Below are positions 10,489-20,900 of a stretch of 64,000 bases of DNA, in pieces. The stretch is from Diphasiastrum complanatum (taxonomy: Eukaryota; Streptophyta; Lycopodiopsida; Lycopodiales; Lycopodiaceae), in the NCBI GenBank assembly GCA_029204225.1, contig MU832157.1, positions 1 to 64,000 on the forward strand. The letters run 5' to 3'. The notes under the pieces are model-generated. The model made no database searches. It was not told the DNA's origin and saw nothing but the letters and a program-made list of their open reading frames with translations. Numbering within the stretch: position 1 is the first letter of the stretch; every line of letters begins with the position of its first letter. Position numbers and translations under genes: made by a program.

Positions 10489-11338
10489 TGATGAAGAACA
10501 AATGGGAGTTCAATTTTGTCTGCTGGTCTACTGCCTGCTATCATAGATCTACAATCCTCTAGAGCGTGGACATGCACTCTTGGCCTATGTTGTAATTTGT
10601 TTTAGCATTCAACAAGATGAAACTAGTGTGCGGAATGAATAGTAAACAGTTGATTTTGAACAGATAAAAAATGGAAATCAAAGCATTAAATAACATTTAA
10701 GATAAGAAAAACATCTGCATAACATCTATTGTATTAACAATGAATTTCTTGAGCATTGTGTGACATGTCCACGCAGTGCGTTGGCGTGAGAGACACTATC
10801 TCTCTCACGAACTGCATATATTCATCTCACTTACTAGCAGACTTCTAGACATCAGCTAGCAACACTATGCTTAGCTCACGTTGGCATTCAACCAAATTGA
10901 TGTTCAACCTATTCTCTCGTGTTTGATCTATTTATATAAATAGCGAGAAGAAGGTTTAATCTGATTTGAGATTACAAGAATGACTGATTAAGCACTAATG
11001 ATATCCAGATTGTTCGTGGAGGGTGACGTCCTCCTTGTACTTTCAAGCGTGAAGATCCACCGCTTTTTGATCTTCGTGTCTTCGTCTTTCGTCCTCGCCA
11101 TTGAGCTTTTCTGGGTCCACGAACATTTCTTCTTCGTGTTCGGGTATCCTCTAGCCAACGAACATTTGACCGTCATCTTTGGGTCAGTCCTCGAAGCTTT
11201 GGTCTTCACGTCCGGGTAGCTCTCTTGCGTTTCTGCGGACGTAAGCTTTAAAACTAGTTGTTTATAGTGAGCCTTTGTGCTTCTATTATGAGTTTGGGAC
11301 CTTATTTGGCTACGATGGGCCTTACAACCATTACTACA
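10489..11338 (-). mobile_element. 5' LTR of a minus-strand Copia element
   Basis: The inner boundary is fixed by the adjacent primer site: on the minus strand the LTR ends TTCATCA before TGGTATCAGAGC. A 16-base perfect palindrome CTATTTATATAAATAG at about 10,928-10,943 is a likely TATA box. The outer end is uncertain. A TGTAG...-type minus-strand start at 11,338 is one possibility, which gives about 850 bp. No matching 3' LTR is in the window. Confidence 0.5.
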
Positions 11339-12345
11339 ATCTCAGTATTCACAAATATAGCGCGGTTGTTCAAGCCACTTTATTAATTGTCCTATTGACT
11401 AATTTCAAACTATGTTTAGCATTGAAATCAGTAAGCTCATGGGTTAATTAATGTAGCACATGACACAGGCAAATCAATTTGGCCCCAATCCAGTGTCATC
11501 GTGCCATGTGGCACGGGCAGGGGTAGCCAAAAAATTGGGTTTTCGCGGGCGCGAGCGCCAAGCCAGGCTGCACGGTCCCGGGCAGGCTGGCACCTGGCAA
11601 CCAGGAGCACGCAGGCTGGCACAAGGTGGCGTCGAGCAGCTATAGAGGGTGGCATCGGGCACCTGCATGCCCAAGCACACACACATATGGTATATGAGGG
11701 GTTTGCATATATATTCCCTCTGTGTAATGCCATCGAAACACTTATGGGATATATATTCTGGTCGCTCGGACATGTGGCACCCGGGCAACCAATTTTTTAA
11801 TTTTTTAAAAGTGTGGCTGTGGTGGAGCTGGGGCCAAAGTGAGCAGTGCTCTGAAGATGCATGAAGATGCAGGGCCGTACACCAACTCCCCTAAACCCTG
11901 GAAGAAAGTCTTGACATGCGATCTAAAGTGAAACACTCCTAAAATATTATATTTTGTTGATGCAAGGCCGCACGCCAATGTTCGTGAAAGCCGACATAGT
12001 TCAAGAATGGAACCAGCATTTTTTCCCAAAAACCGACATGGCAAAAATTGTATAGGATTTTTTATGTCATAAATCTTGGGTTTTATAAAGGAAAATCGGC
12101 AAGTAAGAGCTTGTCACTCAATAGAGGCCGATGAACCTTTTCACATATCGGTTTTTGGAGGGAACCTCAAAAAGGTTTCCCAAACACTGGCCGCACACCA
12201 ACTCCCCTAAACTCCGAAAGAAAGTCTTGACTCTTGACATGATATAAAAAGTGAAACACTCTTAAAATATTATATTTCGAGCATACCTGCTACAAATATT
12301 AAAATATTATATTTTGAGCATACCCTCGCTGCTGCAGCCTGCTAC
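11339..12345. other. Intergenic DNA with a GC-rich island and direct repeats
   Basis: 11,475-11,670 is markedly more GC-rich than its surroundings (GGCACGGGC, GCGGGCGCGAGCGCC) and produces spurious frames on both strands. Two direct repeats of about 85 bp start at 11,873 (GGCCGTACACCAACTCCCC) and 12,189 (GGCCGCACACCAACTCCCC) and end in AAAATATTATATTT, with a third partial copy of that tail near 12,291-12,323. No gene is supported. Confidence 0.4.
11873..12323. repeat. Direct repeats of about 85 bp, 316 bp apart
   Basis: Copies lie at 11,873-11,955 and 12,189-12,277, sharing the CACCAACTCCCCTAAAC start, the AAGAAAGTCTTGAC core and the AAAATATTATATTT end. A tail-only copy follows at 12,291-12,323. 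They could bound an old insertion or be an unstable tandem. Confidence 0.55.
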
Positions 12346-12579
12346 AAATATCTCCTTTTTGGTATTTCTTGGTATTTCTTAGTAGGCTCAAAACTAAGAT
12401 GGCTGGGTGGAGCTACTAATGGTGGATCGGCTGAGAGAAAACAGCTACAACCGTAATATCTGTCTACACTCTCGACTGTACTCTCTGTCTGTCTATCTGG
12501 AGTCCTGAACAAGGATAATTCGCTAGTACATTGCCCTGAACTCGGTTGGAACTGGAGTTTCAAAAGGAATTAGCGTCTA

Positions 12580-12889
12580 GTTCTCCATCTGGAGGTAAGT
12601 GACTAGTACTACTACTGGCATACAATAGATTTGTAGTGTTTGTACTGATTTCAGTTATTCAATCAGACCATTGCTTCTTGAGTGTTGTCTGATTTCGATA
12701 TGAATTTTGTGTGATCATGTGAATTCTACCTATTAACAATGATGATGAACAACAAGGTTGGAATGCTTGCAGTGCATTTAATTTGTTGCTGGATTTTTCA
12801 GAATCAGAAATCGTCTTATAGAAAGTGTATTGAATTTACTATTTGCATTTCTGGATGCATTACGTATGTCCTTTTGTTCATTACACAGG
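12580..12889 (+). other. Probable 5'UTR exon end and leader intron of the next gene
   Basis: A strong splice donor, CTGGAG then GTAAGTGA, lies at 12,593/12,594. A matching acceptor, CATTACACAG, ends at 12,888, three bases before an ATG at 12,892. A roughly 295-bp intron in the 5' leader is common in plant genes. The in-frame codons before 12,892 run through the intron and are probably not translated. Confidence 0.45.
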
Positions 12890-12891
12890 AT

Positions 12892-13335
12892 ATGGCACAA
12901 CTCGAAAAGGGTCAGGCCATTGAAGAAAATCAAACAAGGGACGCTGAAAATACAAGAGCTAGCCCTAATTTCTCTAATATGACTCACGAACATGCTCATG
13001 ACACTGATGTTGATATTGAAACTGGACCAGAAGCAGCTAACAGAGGATCTCTTGTCACAACATTACCATCAACAATGGATATCGGTGTAAACAGAGCAGG
13101 AGGCTCCAGCTTCAAAGTTAAAACTTGGGAAATTCAAAACCTTGTTTTTGGAACTGCAATGGGTATACTAGCATTGATTATGCAAATTTTTTCCTTCACA
13201 AACTTGCCGCAGCAATTTATTCTCCAAAGTGTGATATTTATTCTTCAAAGTGTGATCGTGAGTGCAACTAGTGTGAGTGTGGTTTTTTTTGTATCAGTGG
13301 TGGTCGACATTTTGCAAGGCCTTCTATATACGTGG
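12892..13335 (+). CDS. Candidate host membrane protein, 3' end lost to Copia
   Basis: I do not recognise the family. From the ATG at 12,892 there are about 148 codons. The N-terminal 75 residues are hydrophilic and acidic (HEHAHDTDVDIETGP). Then come two hydrophobic segments: about residues 88-107 (LVFGTAMGILALIMQIF) and about residues 115-145 (an Ile/Val/Ser/Phe-rich run), consistent with a membrane hairpin. Within the second segment a near-perfect 21-bp tandem duplication repeats the residues ILQSVIF/ILQSVIV. The frame is then joined to Copia gag DNA at about 13,330, so the natural C-terminus is missing and the terminal residues before the stop at 13,359 are chimeric. The leader intron supports a host gene; expression is unknown. 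Confidence 0.5.
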
Positions 13336-14460
13336 TCCAAACCACACGGACTCTGCTAGCGAAGGATCCTACGATGACTCTTAAGAGAGCAATAAGCAAG
13401 ATCAAGGAAGAAACGGAAGCACGAGAGCACTATGATGATAGACAAGAATCTGATCAGGCTCTATACAACAGTAAGGATCAACGCAGAAGGAAGCCTCATC
13501 CTAAGAGGGAGTCATTTCAAAGATCCAAACGCAACCAGCAAAGACAAGCCAACAAAGAAGGAAGAACGAAGGCACCTACTCAAAACAGACCGCAAGGTCA
13601 TGAAAAAAAATCCTGCGCTAGATGCACACACGATGAACATACCATCGACACATGTTGGTTAAATCCAAACATCCAATGTGTGCATTGTCACAAAAAGGGT
13701 CATGCAGCAGTAGACTGCTATCAGAACCCAAGAAACGAGAAGACACTAAGCAGGAAGGAGCCCTCCAACAACTCGTCTTATGTAGAGGAACCAGAATCCT
13801 CGAGGACATCTGAGGAGAGAGCAAACAATAATTCATCCGCTTACTTATGCACAGATGTGTGTGCTACATCGCAAACCGACATTCAAGAAGTTGTTCTTGA
13901 TTCGGGTGCCACATCACATTTTGTGACAACAAGACACATGATAGCTGACTTTAGGCAAACAAATTCATCCAGATACATCATACTGGGAGATGGATCGCAA
14001 CATCAAGTGAATGGAACTGACGCATTATGGCTGTACACCAACGACAGAGACAAAAGGCTTGATGATGTCCTATACATACCTACCTTACAAAAGGATCTTC
14101 TATTTGTAGCAAGGATAGCTGATGTCGAGATGCGTGTAACATTCACAGATGAAACATGCAATGCCATTGATGCCAGCATCAGTACTCTCATCACACAAGG
14201 CAGACAAAGGCAACCTATATCATCTGAAGGTACGCCTACCGACAGAGCAAGCTCATCAAACCCATGGATCAATTGACTTCTTGTGGCATAAAAGACTATG
14301 TCACATGAACCCAATGGCGCTATACAAAGCAAGTCAAAATGGCACATTCACAGGGGTAAGCATTAAAGATGCAAATCTGACACCTTGTGATGCATGCAAC
14401 AAAGGCAAGATGTCACGAACATCTTTCACAAGACATTATCTCACTTTCATCCACTAAAGC
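13332..14460 (+). pseudogene. Copia gag zinc knuckle, protease and pre-integrase remnant
   Basis: The plus-strand frame contains the basic end of gag, a zinc knuckle (CVHCHKKGHAAVDC), and the aspartic protease active site (VVLDSGATSHF). A pre-integrase block (LWHKRLCHMNPMALY, PCDACNKGKMSR) follows in a shifted frame from about 14,270. The start is cut by the junction with the host gene at about 13,330. Most of integrase and all of RT are missing: the pre-integrase sequence passes straight into RNase H at about 14,445, so an internal deletion removed roughly the middle half of pol. Confidence 0.85.
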
Positions 14461-14790
14461 CGAGTATACAACACTCTCTACTACAACCAAGGAAATTGGA
14501 TAAAGCAATTTTTGATAAAGTTCAAGTGCATCAAATCTAAAGATATTCCCAATATTGTGTGATAATATTTCAGCTCAAAGGGCTCGCAAATCCTATCTTT
14601 CATGCAAGGGGCAAACATATCAAAGTTGCACACCAATTCGTGAGAGAAAAGTCAAAGCAAAGGACATCATCTTGGAACATGTGGATACATCATTTTGTGT
14701 GACTGATCTTCTCTTGCTTAAGGCACCTTTCATTGAGCTTAGATCAGCCCTAAAAGTTGTTAGTAGATCTATGTTGCATAATGTTACTTA
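14440..14790 (+). pseudogene. Copia RNase H remnant, same element
   Basis: After the deletion junction the RNase H C-terminal half is readable across two frames: KAEYTTLSTTTKEI, then IVCDNISAQ-like, IRERKVKAKDIILEHVD and SALKVVSRSMLHNVT before TAA at 14,788-14,790. A frameshift lies near 14,500-14,560. A short purine stretch (AAGGAG) and an LTR start follow at 14,811. Confidence 0.75.
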
Positions 14791-14810
14791 ACTAACCCTC
14801 TTTTAAGGAG

Positions 14811-15445
14811 TGTTGTGAAAGTAGATAGAAGTAGCTAGTTAATTTGCATACTAAGTGTCATCATGAGGTTGGACCTCAACCACCACACATCTTGTACATA
14901 TCTCAAGCATGAATCAGCATAGATATTTTGGTTTTTACCTCGAGCTCCATGAAACATGAACATGTCCTATCTTTTAAGGTAGCAAAAGGAAAACTGGTGC
15001 ACCTCATCCAATCTTTCATCGCTTGTGAGGTCCAATCATAGTCTAAGACTCACCACTTGCTAAAATTAGGAGAAACTTGAGCTCATACTATTTGGTTGTT
15101 GGAGAGCTCATTGTATATACACTCTTTTTGAGAAATGTGAGAGATTAATTTTGGAATTCATTTTTGTCTTTTTGAGGGAGGTCGAGATCGAGGAAAAAAT
15201 CCTTTGTTTTTCACTTGTATTTGATGAATGTTTTGAAGCTAATGAATGCCTTAGTTTTTCACTCGTATCCTCTTTAATGGCTTGTCTTTGATGCATGATT
15301 GTTTCTTGTGTAGAAGAGCTTTTGCCTAGATCAAAAGCTACAATTGAAACACTGAAAAATCTGAGTTCTAGCAATTTATCTTTGTAGCGTGCAAACTCTC
15401 TTGCTTGTAGAACTTTCTAAGATCCTAAAATCAAAGTTTTCACAT
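14811..15445 (+). mobile_element. 3' LTR of the 13.3-14.8 kb Copia remnant
   Basis: Starts TGTTGTGAAAGTAG directly after the RNase H stop and purine run, the normal position of a 3' LTR. The right end is not defined: a CA near 15,445 is only a guess. The 5' LTR is gone. Confidence 0.5.
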
Positions 15446-17195
15446 TTAATAAAGTTGGAATATTTGCACGCTATTTTGCACAAATACAACATCCCATACA
15501 AAATACTCTTACATTCTAGTGATGCAACTTATCAAGGAACTATCCTTCACGTGATTTAACTTGGTGTAGCCAACTCTAAAAGCACGCACTCTATTTTTCT
15601 TACTTTCCCTTGGGCTAAAAAGTGCTAAACATCAAGAAATGACCATATATAAAAGTTGATGTAACATACTAGAGCCATACGTCACATTATTAATATATGA
15701 AATTGCTCTCATTTATATTTGTACATCATGGGGTTGACATGTAAGTTAGACGAAACTATCAACAATGTGCTCATCATACAAGATCTACATTTTGAATCTC
15801 ATACCCTCCACCTAACACCCAACACTTTCAATTGTTAAAAGCTTATGAGGGAGAAATTTACAGTACAAGTTGACTCTTGAGCCATAATGTGGCACCAATA
15901 TTCTTACTCCAACTCTATGTAACTAGATGATTCGAAATGTAAAGCTCCAAATGGGCCAAACGTTCATAATAGTTCAGCTTAATGATATTATATTTTGTAT
16001 GAGACACTAGAGAAAATAGATAGTCCAAATAGACATGCAAGCCTTTTTTTTTCCTTTGCTTATATCCACAACACATTAGCTGCAACCACTCTGTTTTAGG
16101 CCTCCACTCTCAATGCAGTGTGAATGAGAATCAAACACTCAAAGCAATACACCTGCAAGCAGGAAACGATCTCTTGGGCTGGGTGCTTGGCAACTTGGCT
16201 TTATGTGGCATAAATGAGATGTGGATGTCAAGGTATTCTATTTCTGGCCCTCAACATGCATATATCAAGAAGGATGAGCTACTACAATATGTCTGCATTA
16301 ATCATACACTAAGCAACATGTCTCTCCAATATGATATTGACTCTTCATAGAAAGCCACCTTCACTTGAAATTACATATGGATAATCCTGCACCAACGTGA
16401 CTTTTTATGTTAGTAATGAAATGCTTGACACCTTATTATAGTGTGAAAGTATTTGTGGACGCAAGGCAGAATACCCTCATCTTGGCAACAGCAAGTCCTC
16501 AACATGAAAGTTCTGATAGGCCATTGATTTAAAAAGATGGTTGTAAAGGCTCCACCATCCCAAGACTGCAGGTGTGGTCAAGTAAAGCCTCTACAGCAGA
16601 CAGCCTTGATAGGCCAAATCCTTGATTTAGAAGGGACAGAACATTTAAGTACCTATAGACGCGGGTTTAAGAAGTCTCTGCAGAGCACAAGGCAATTGAC
16701 ACTTTCTGTTCCATCAAATAATAAGGCGGCCTGGAAATTGGAATTTCATCAACAGCACCCTTTGCTTTAACTCATCATAACTTCACATTTTGTAAATGCT
16801 TTACAGTCAAACAAGTAAACTTACTAGGAGAAATAATTACGACTTTTTTCATGTTGAATAGCCATAACATGAAAGGAAATCCTACAAAACTACTCTTGAA
16901 AGATTCCCAGAGATCTCCATTCAAAGATACCATGATACAAACATAGTTTGCCACTGCACTAATAACAATGTTTCGCATTGTGCTTTGAGGCATATGGAGC
17001 TACAAAATTTGGCATGATAAAGCTCGAGAGCAAAATTTGAGGACCAGCAAAAATGCAGCAAGAACAATACAAAAGAAATGAAAGACATTCAGAGAGCTAC
17101 TATATGATGTCTAGCATAATAAGAGTCAAAACACCAATTCCATGAGTAGTTGAGAGAAACTTTCAAAGTTCTAGCCTGCAATTCCCCAGTTTGCT
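15446..17195. other. Intergenic DNA, no supported gene
   Basis: I see no family signature in any frame. The plus-strand frames at 16,120-16,350 and 16,537-16,770 have no recognisable domain or splice context. The last few hundred bases before 17,196 are probably the 3'UTR of the minus-strand gene that ends there. Confidence 0.4.
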
Positions 17196-17321
17196 TCATG
17201 ACCAAGATACAGCACTTTCAAAAACTTGTTCGTCAACATAAGGACGCAATGTCCACATGAGACAATAACTTTGAAGAACTTCTTCTGGAGTATCCAGTCC
17301 CAATGATGTTACGATTCTTTC
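17196..17321 (-). CDS. Exon 8 (last) of the 8-exon gene
   Basis: Acceptor ATGTTACAG. Encodes ERIVTSLGLDTPEEVLQSYC and LMWTLRPYVDEQVFESAVSW before TGA at 17,196-17,198. It is separated from exon 7 by a 94-bp intron. Confidence 0.7.
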   Translation of the reverse strand, partial: ERIVTSLGLDTPEEVLQSYCLMWTLRPYVDEQVFESAVSWS

Positions 17322-17693
17322 CTGTAACATAAGTGTAAGTTTTTTTGTCGAAAACGTTTTGTGTTACTATGAAGAGGATGAATCTTTATGTGAAAAGCTC
17401 AAAAGAGGATAATACCTGCATTTCATACTCTTTTTCCAGCATGGCAAGAAGCAATGCCATCATTGTCACATAGTCATGCGGTTGACGAAGAGTCTTGTTT
17501 CTTTTCATGCCTGTAAACTATAAAAACAAAAGCAACTCAATAGTCTGTCATGTTTGATGTAGATCTTTTTCTTTCAGATTGCAGAAATTTACAAATGATT
17601 CATGTAAAGCAGAAAATTTTGAGTGTTGCAAATTTTAATATCCACAAGTCGTCACGTAGTGGAGCACAGTGCATGGTGCAGGAAACAATGGCA

Positions 17694-17758
<65 letters not shown>

Positions 17759-17907
17759 TCCCAATTAGAGAAAAGGTGTCTTGCAGATTCTCATTAGTCC
17801 ACATTTGCCTGGAAACGTATTTGATGGGCAATCGAAAGGCAGTTAAAGTGGGGTTGAAAGGCAGACACGTTGATTCTAGGCGAAAGGTATAAAGATCGTG
17901 AAGATCC

Positions 17908-17948
<41 letters not shown>

Positions 17949-20900
17949 GCTGCTTTACAGTGTCTTACTAAATAGGTACATAAGAAACAAAGCACACATT
18001 GGTCTATGCTAACCACAAGTATGACATATATCCAAAATAAACCAAATGAAAACTGTCAATTGGAAATAATTAGCATTTAATATACTGATGTAGATAGCGA
18101 ATGTCCGAGGTGGACATGCCCAAATACACTAAAATTTATAAAATCGAAGAAACGATAAGAACAATGGAAGGCAGTGCAAGAATAGAGTGCTCATAAAATG
18201 GAGAGGAAAAAATGTGAAAGAGGAAAGTTCCGCCAGCAGAACATGCTCAAAAAGAATAGGTGTACAAAGTGTAAACAAAGATTCAACTCGGTTGGAAAGC
18301 AAATAAAAGACAGTGACCTGCAAGTGTTAAGCCCTTACGTAAGGAGCATACAAGAAAGGTTGTTGAGGTCTACATTAGGGGCCTAAGATCTATTTTATTG
18401 TTCTGGACCATAGTTGCCCGTTCCGTTCTGGAACGCGTTCCGTTCCGGAACTTGATCAAGTTTTTTTCTTATAAAAATACGTACTTTTTTACAACGGGAA
18501 AAAGCGCGATACTATAATATCATTGTTCCTGCCGTTTCTCTACCTCGCTCAGCTCTGATGCAAAGGGGAGTGATGGGGCAAAAAGCTAGCTGGCTTTAAG
18601 GAATTCTAGGATGATCTGGCTTGAGAGAGTGTTTTTTTAACAAGGAAACAAACAACGATACTAACTTCAACCTATAAAAAAATACGCTGGAGATCGCTGG
18701 AGTCATCTACGCTGGATAGACAGATGCGCTTGGATCATATCCAACTGCAGTGGCCACATTGATTCCAAGCGCATCTGTATCATGAATGAGAATTTGTTCC
18801 TACAAATCTGGACCCATTGCAGAAGGAGGTAGCATGTGACATAATATCATGCAGATGGTCAATCGTTTATGATTCACAAACTATGAATACTCAATGTCAG
18901 GATACACATGCGCTTGGAATCAATGTCGGTATACAGATGTGCTTGGAATCAATGTGGCCACTGCAGTTGGATCTCATTAACTGAAATTGTTGGAACGGGT
19001 TTCTAAGGTCTGGACCAATAATTAGCATTAGCTAGCTGATAGGCCTCTATTTGGGGCCCTAATTTGCTCCTCAAGTAACTATTAGAACTAAGTTGGTCAT
19101 CAAGCCACCATAGGTAGTATAAGTAGTAGTACTTTCATGCATTCATTAGCTTATAATCTGGTTATTGTTGGTCTTAGTTTGGAGACTCCTTGCTCTTCCT
19201 TGCACGAGATATGTTTGATTACCTGACAGAACATAATAGGTACTTGCACACTTTGGTTCAGTACAGGTATAAGGAATTTGTACTTGATCTTCTGAGACCG
19301 TTCACCGACAAACTATGAGTAGGTCAGATTACTTGTTGAGACATCGGTAGTTAGCATAAAGAGGAGGGACAGTGCATGTCGAGAAGCATACGCGTGTGCA
19401 TCAATTCTTGAATTTACAAGGCAAGAAGGCTAAAAAAATTACATAAAAGGACCCCAAAAGAATTTAGGCATGGAATTTTTTGGAACATGGGATCCGATTG
19501 CCTAAGATTAACCATGTCCTTAGCCATCATGGAGTAGTGTGAACCTTCTAGGCGGAGCCTAGGCTTCCTTAAGAATGATTATCATAATCCATCCACCCCA
19601 CTCCCCTACATAAGTAGGGTGGCATGGAGGAGGGAAATACACAGTTCCCTTACTGTTTTGTGGATAACATCTAGAAGAGAAGGTGCTGGAGGGGAGAATG
19701 GTAGCGCTACCAATGTCATCAACTATCACATGAGGAGCGAGTCCCAATTAGTGCTGATCTGGAAATGAGAAGGCACTGATGCTAAAGGCATCTCTTTCCC
19801 TTTGTTGACAATTGTGATCTTCTTTGGTTGAAATCCTGTCCTCGCCTGACGATTGCAGGTTTGAGGAGAATAAGAGTAGATCTTATTATCTACTTCGGAA
19901 AGAAATCGAGAGGATTCTTTTTTTTTTCCTAGATCTTGATTGTACTAGCTAGTAATGACCTGGCAGCCTTGTTTTCTTGCATCCAGAGATTAGATCAAGA
20001 AAATTCCCTTCCTCTCCCAGGATTATCCTCAACATGAAGCCAGGACGCAAAGCATGCGGTCATGCATGCATGCACATCTGCATGAATGTACCTAAAAGAG
20101 CTTGCATTATGTGCATGATCATGCACGCGCCATGTTTGTGCATATGGCCGCACATGCATGCACCTCAAAGGCACGAAACCCATGAATGTAAATTTGTTCA
20201 ACATAAATGACCACTAAGAAACAGCTTGGAACAACCCCATGGGCCATCCAAAGAAATGACAGAACTAAACTCAATACAAGATCCATGTACTAGACTCTCT
20301 TCCCATTATAGGTCTCCATCTTCCCATGCGTAGTGAGTTGGCATTTCGTGCTTGAGTTGGGCTCGCCCACCCAAGTTTGATTCTGTGTGATCCAAAATGT
20401 TGATAATACACAGAAGCATTATGTGTCTTCACTCCAGAAAACTTGGCCTTGCAGAAATTGAGAAACATAAGCTCTTACCCCTAGAAGAAGAAACATATAC
20501 TGGAAGGCAAAACTAATTTTCTTGCCTTATTATATTGTAAAAGTCAACTGCCAGATTGTCAACACACAAAAGCTCATGCTAGTCAAGCTACCCATGGTTT
20601 TCCTACAAGTTGTCCAAGTATGCCTTTGCTAGGCCATCACAACTTGATCCTTTGATATAATGTAAACATATCAGTAAAGAAAAGCTGAAAACTAACTAAA
20701 TAAGATCATATTCAATCTTTATAAATACATGCTCACAATTCAGCATGTCTTCATGAGCATTAAGTTTTATACCCAAGAAAAGCTCAATGATAGCTTGTGT
20801 TTACATCAAAGGTCTAATCAAAGATGCACGATCCGGGAATTCCCGTTAGGGTTTCCTGAATGGCAAATTTCTTTTTGTTTTTTTTTTATAGTTGCCAACA

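Noticed and set aside
11437-11864. Several overlapping frames in GC-rich DNA
   Set aside because: High GC removes stops by chance on both strands; no family signature, no splice or start context.
16120-16350. 76-codon plus-strand frame and its neighbour at 16,537-16,770
   Set aside because: No recognisable domain, no splice sites at the ends and no neighbouring coding context.
18129-18323. Minus-strand 64-codon frame preceded by a CAG acceptor-like site, as an extra exon of the 8-exon gene
   Set aside because: Exons 6 and 7 already join in phase, the frame is low-complexity Phe/Leu-rich, and no suitable donor follows.
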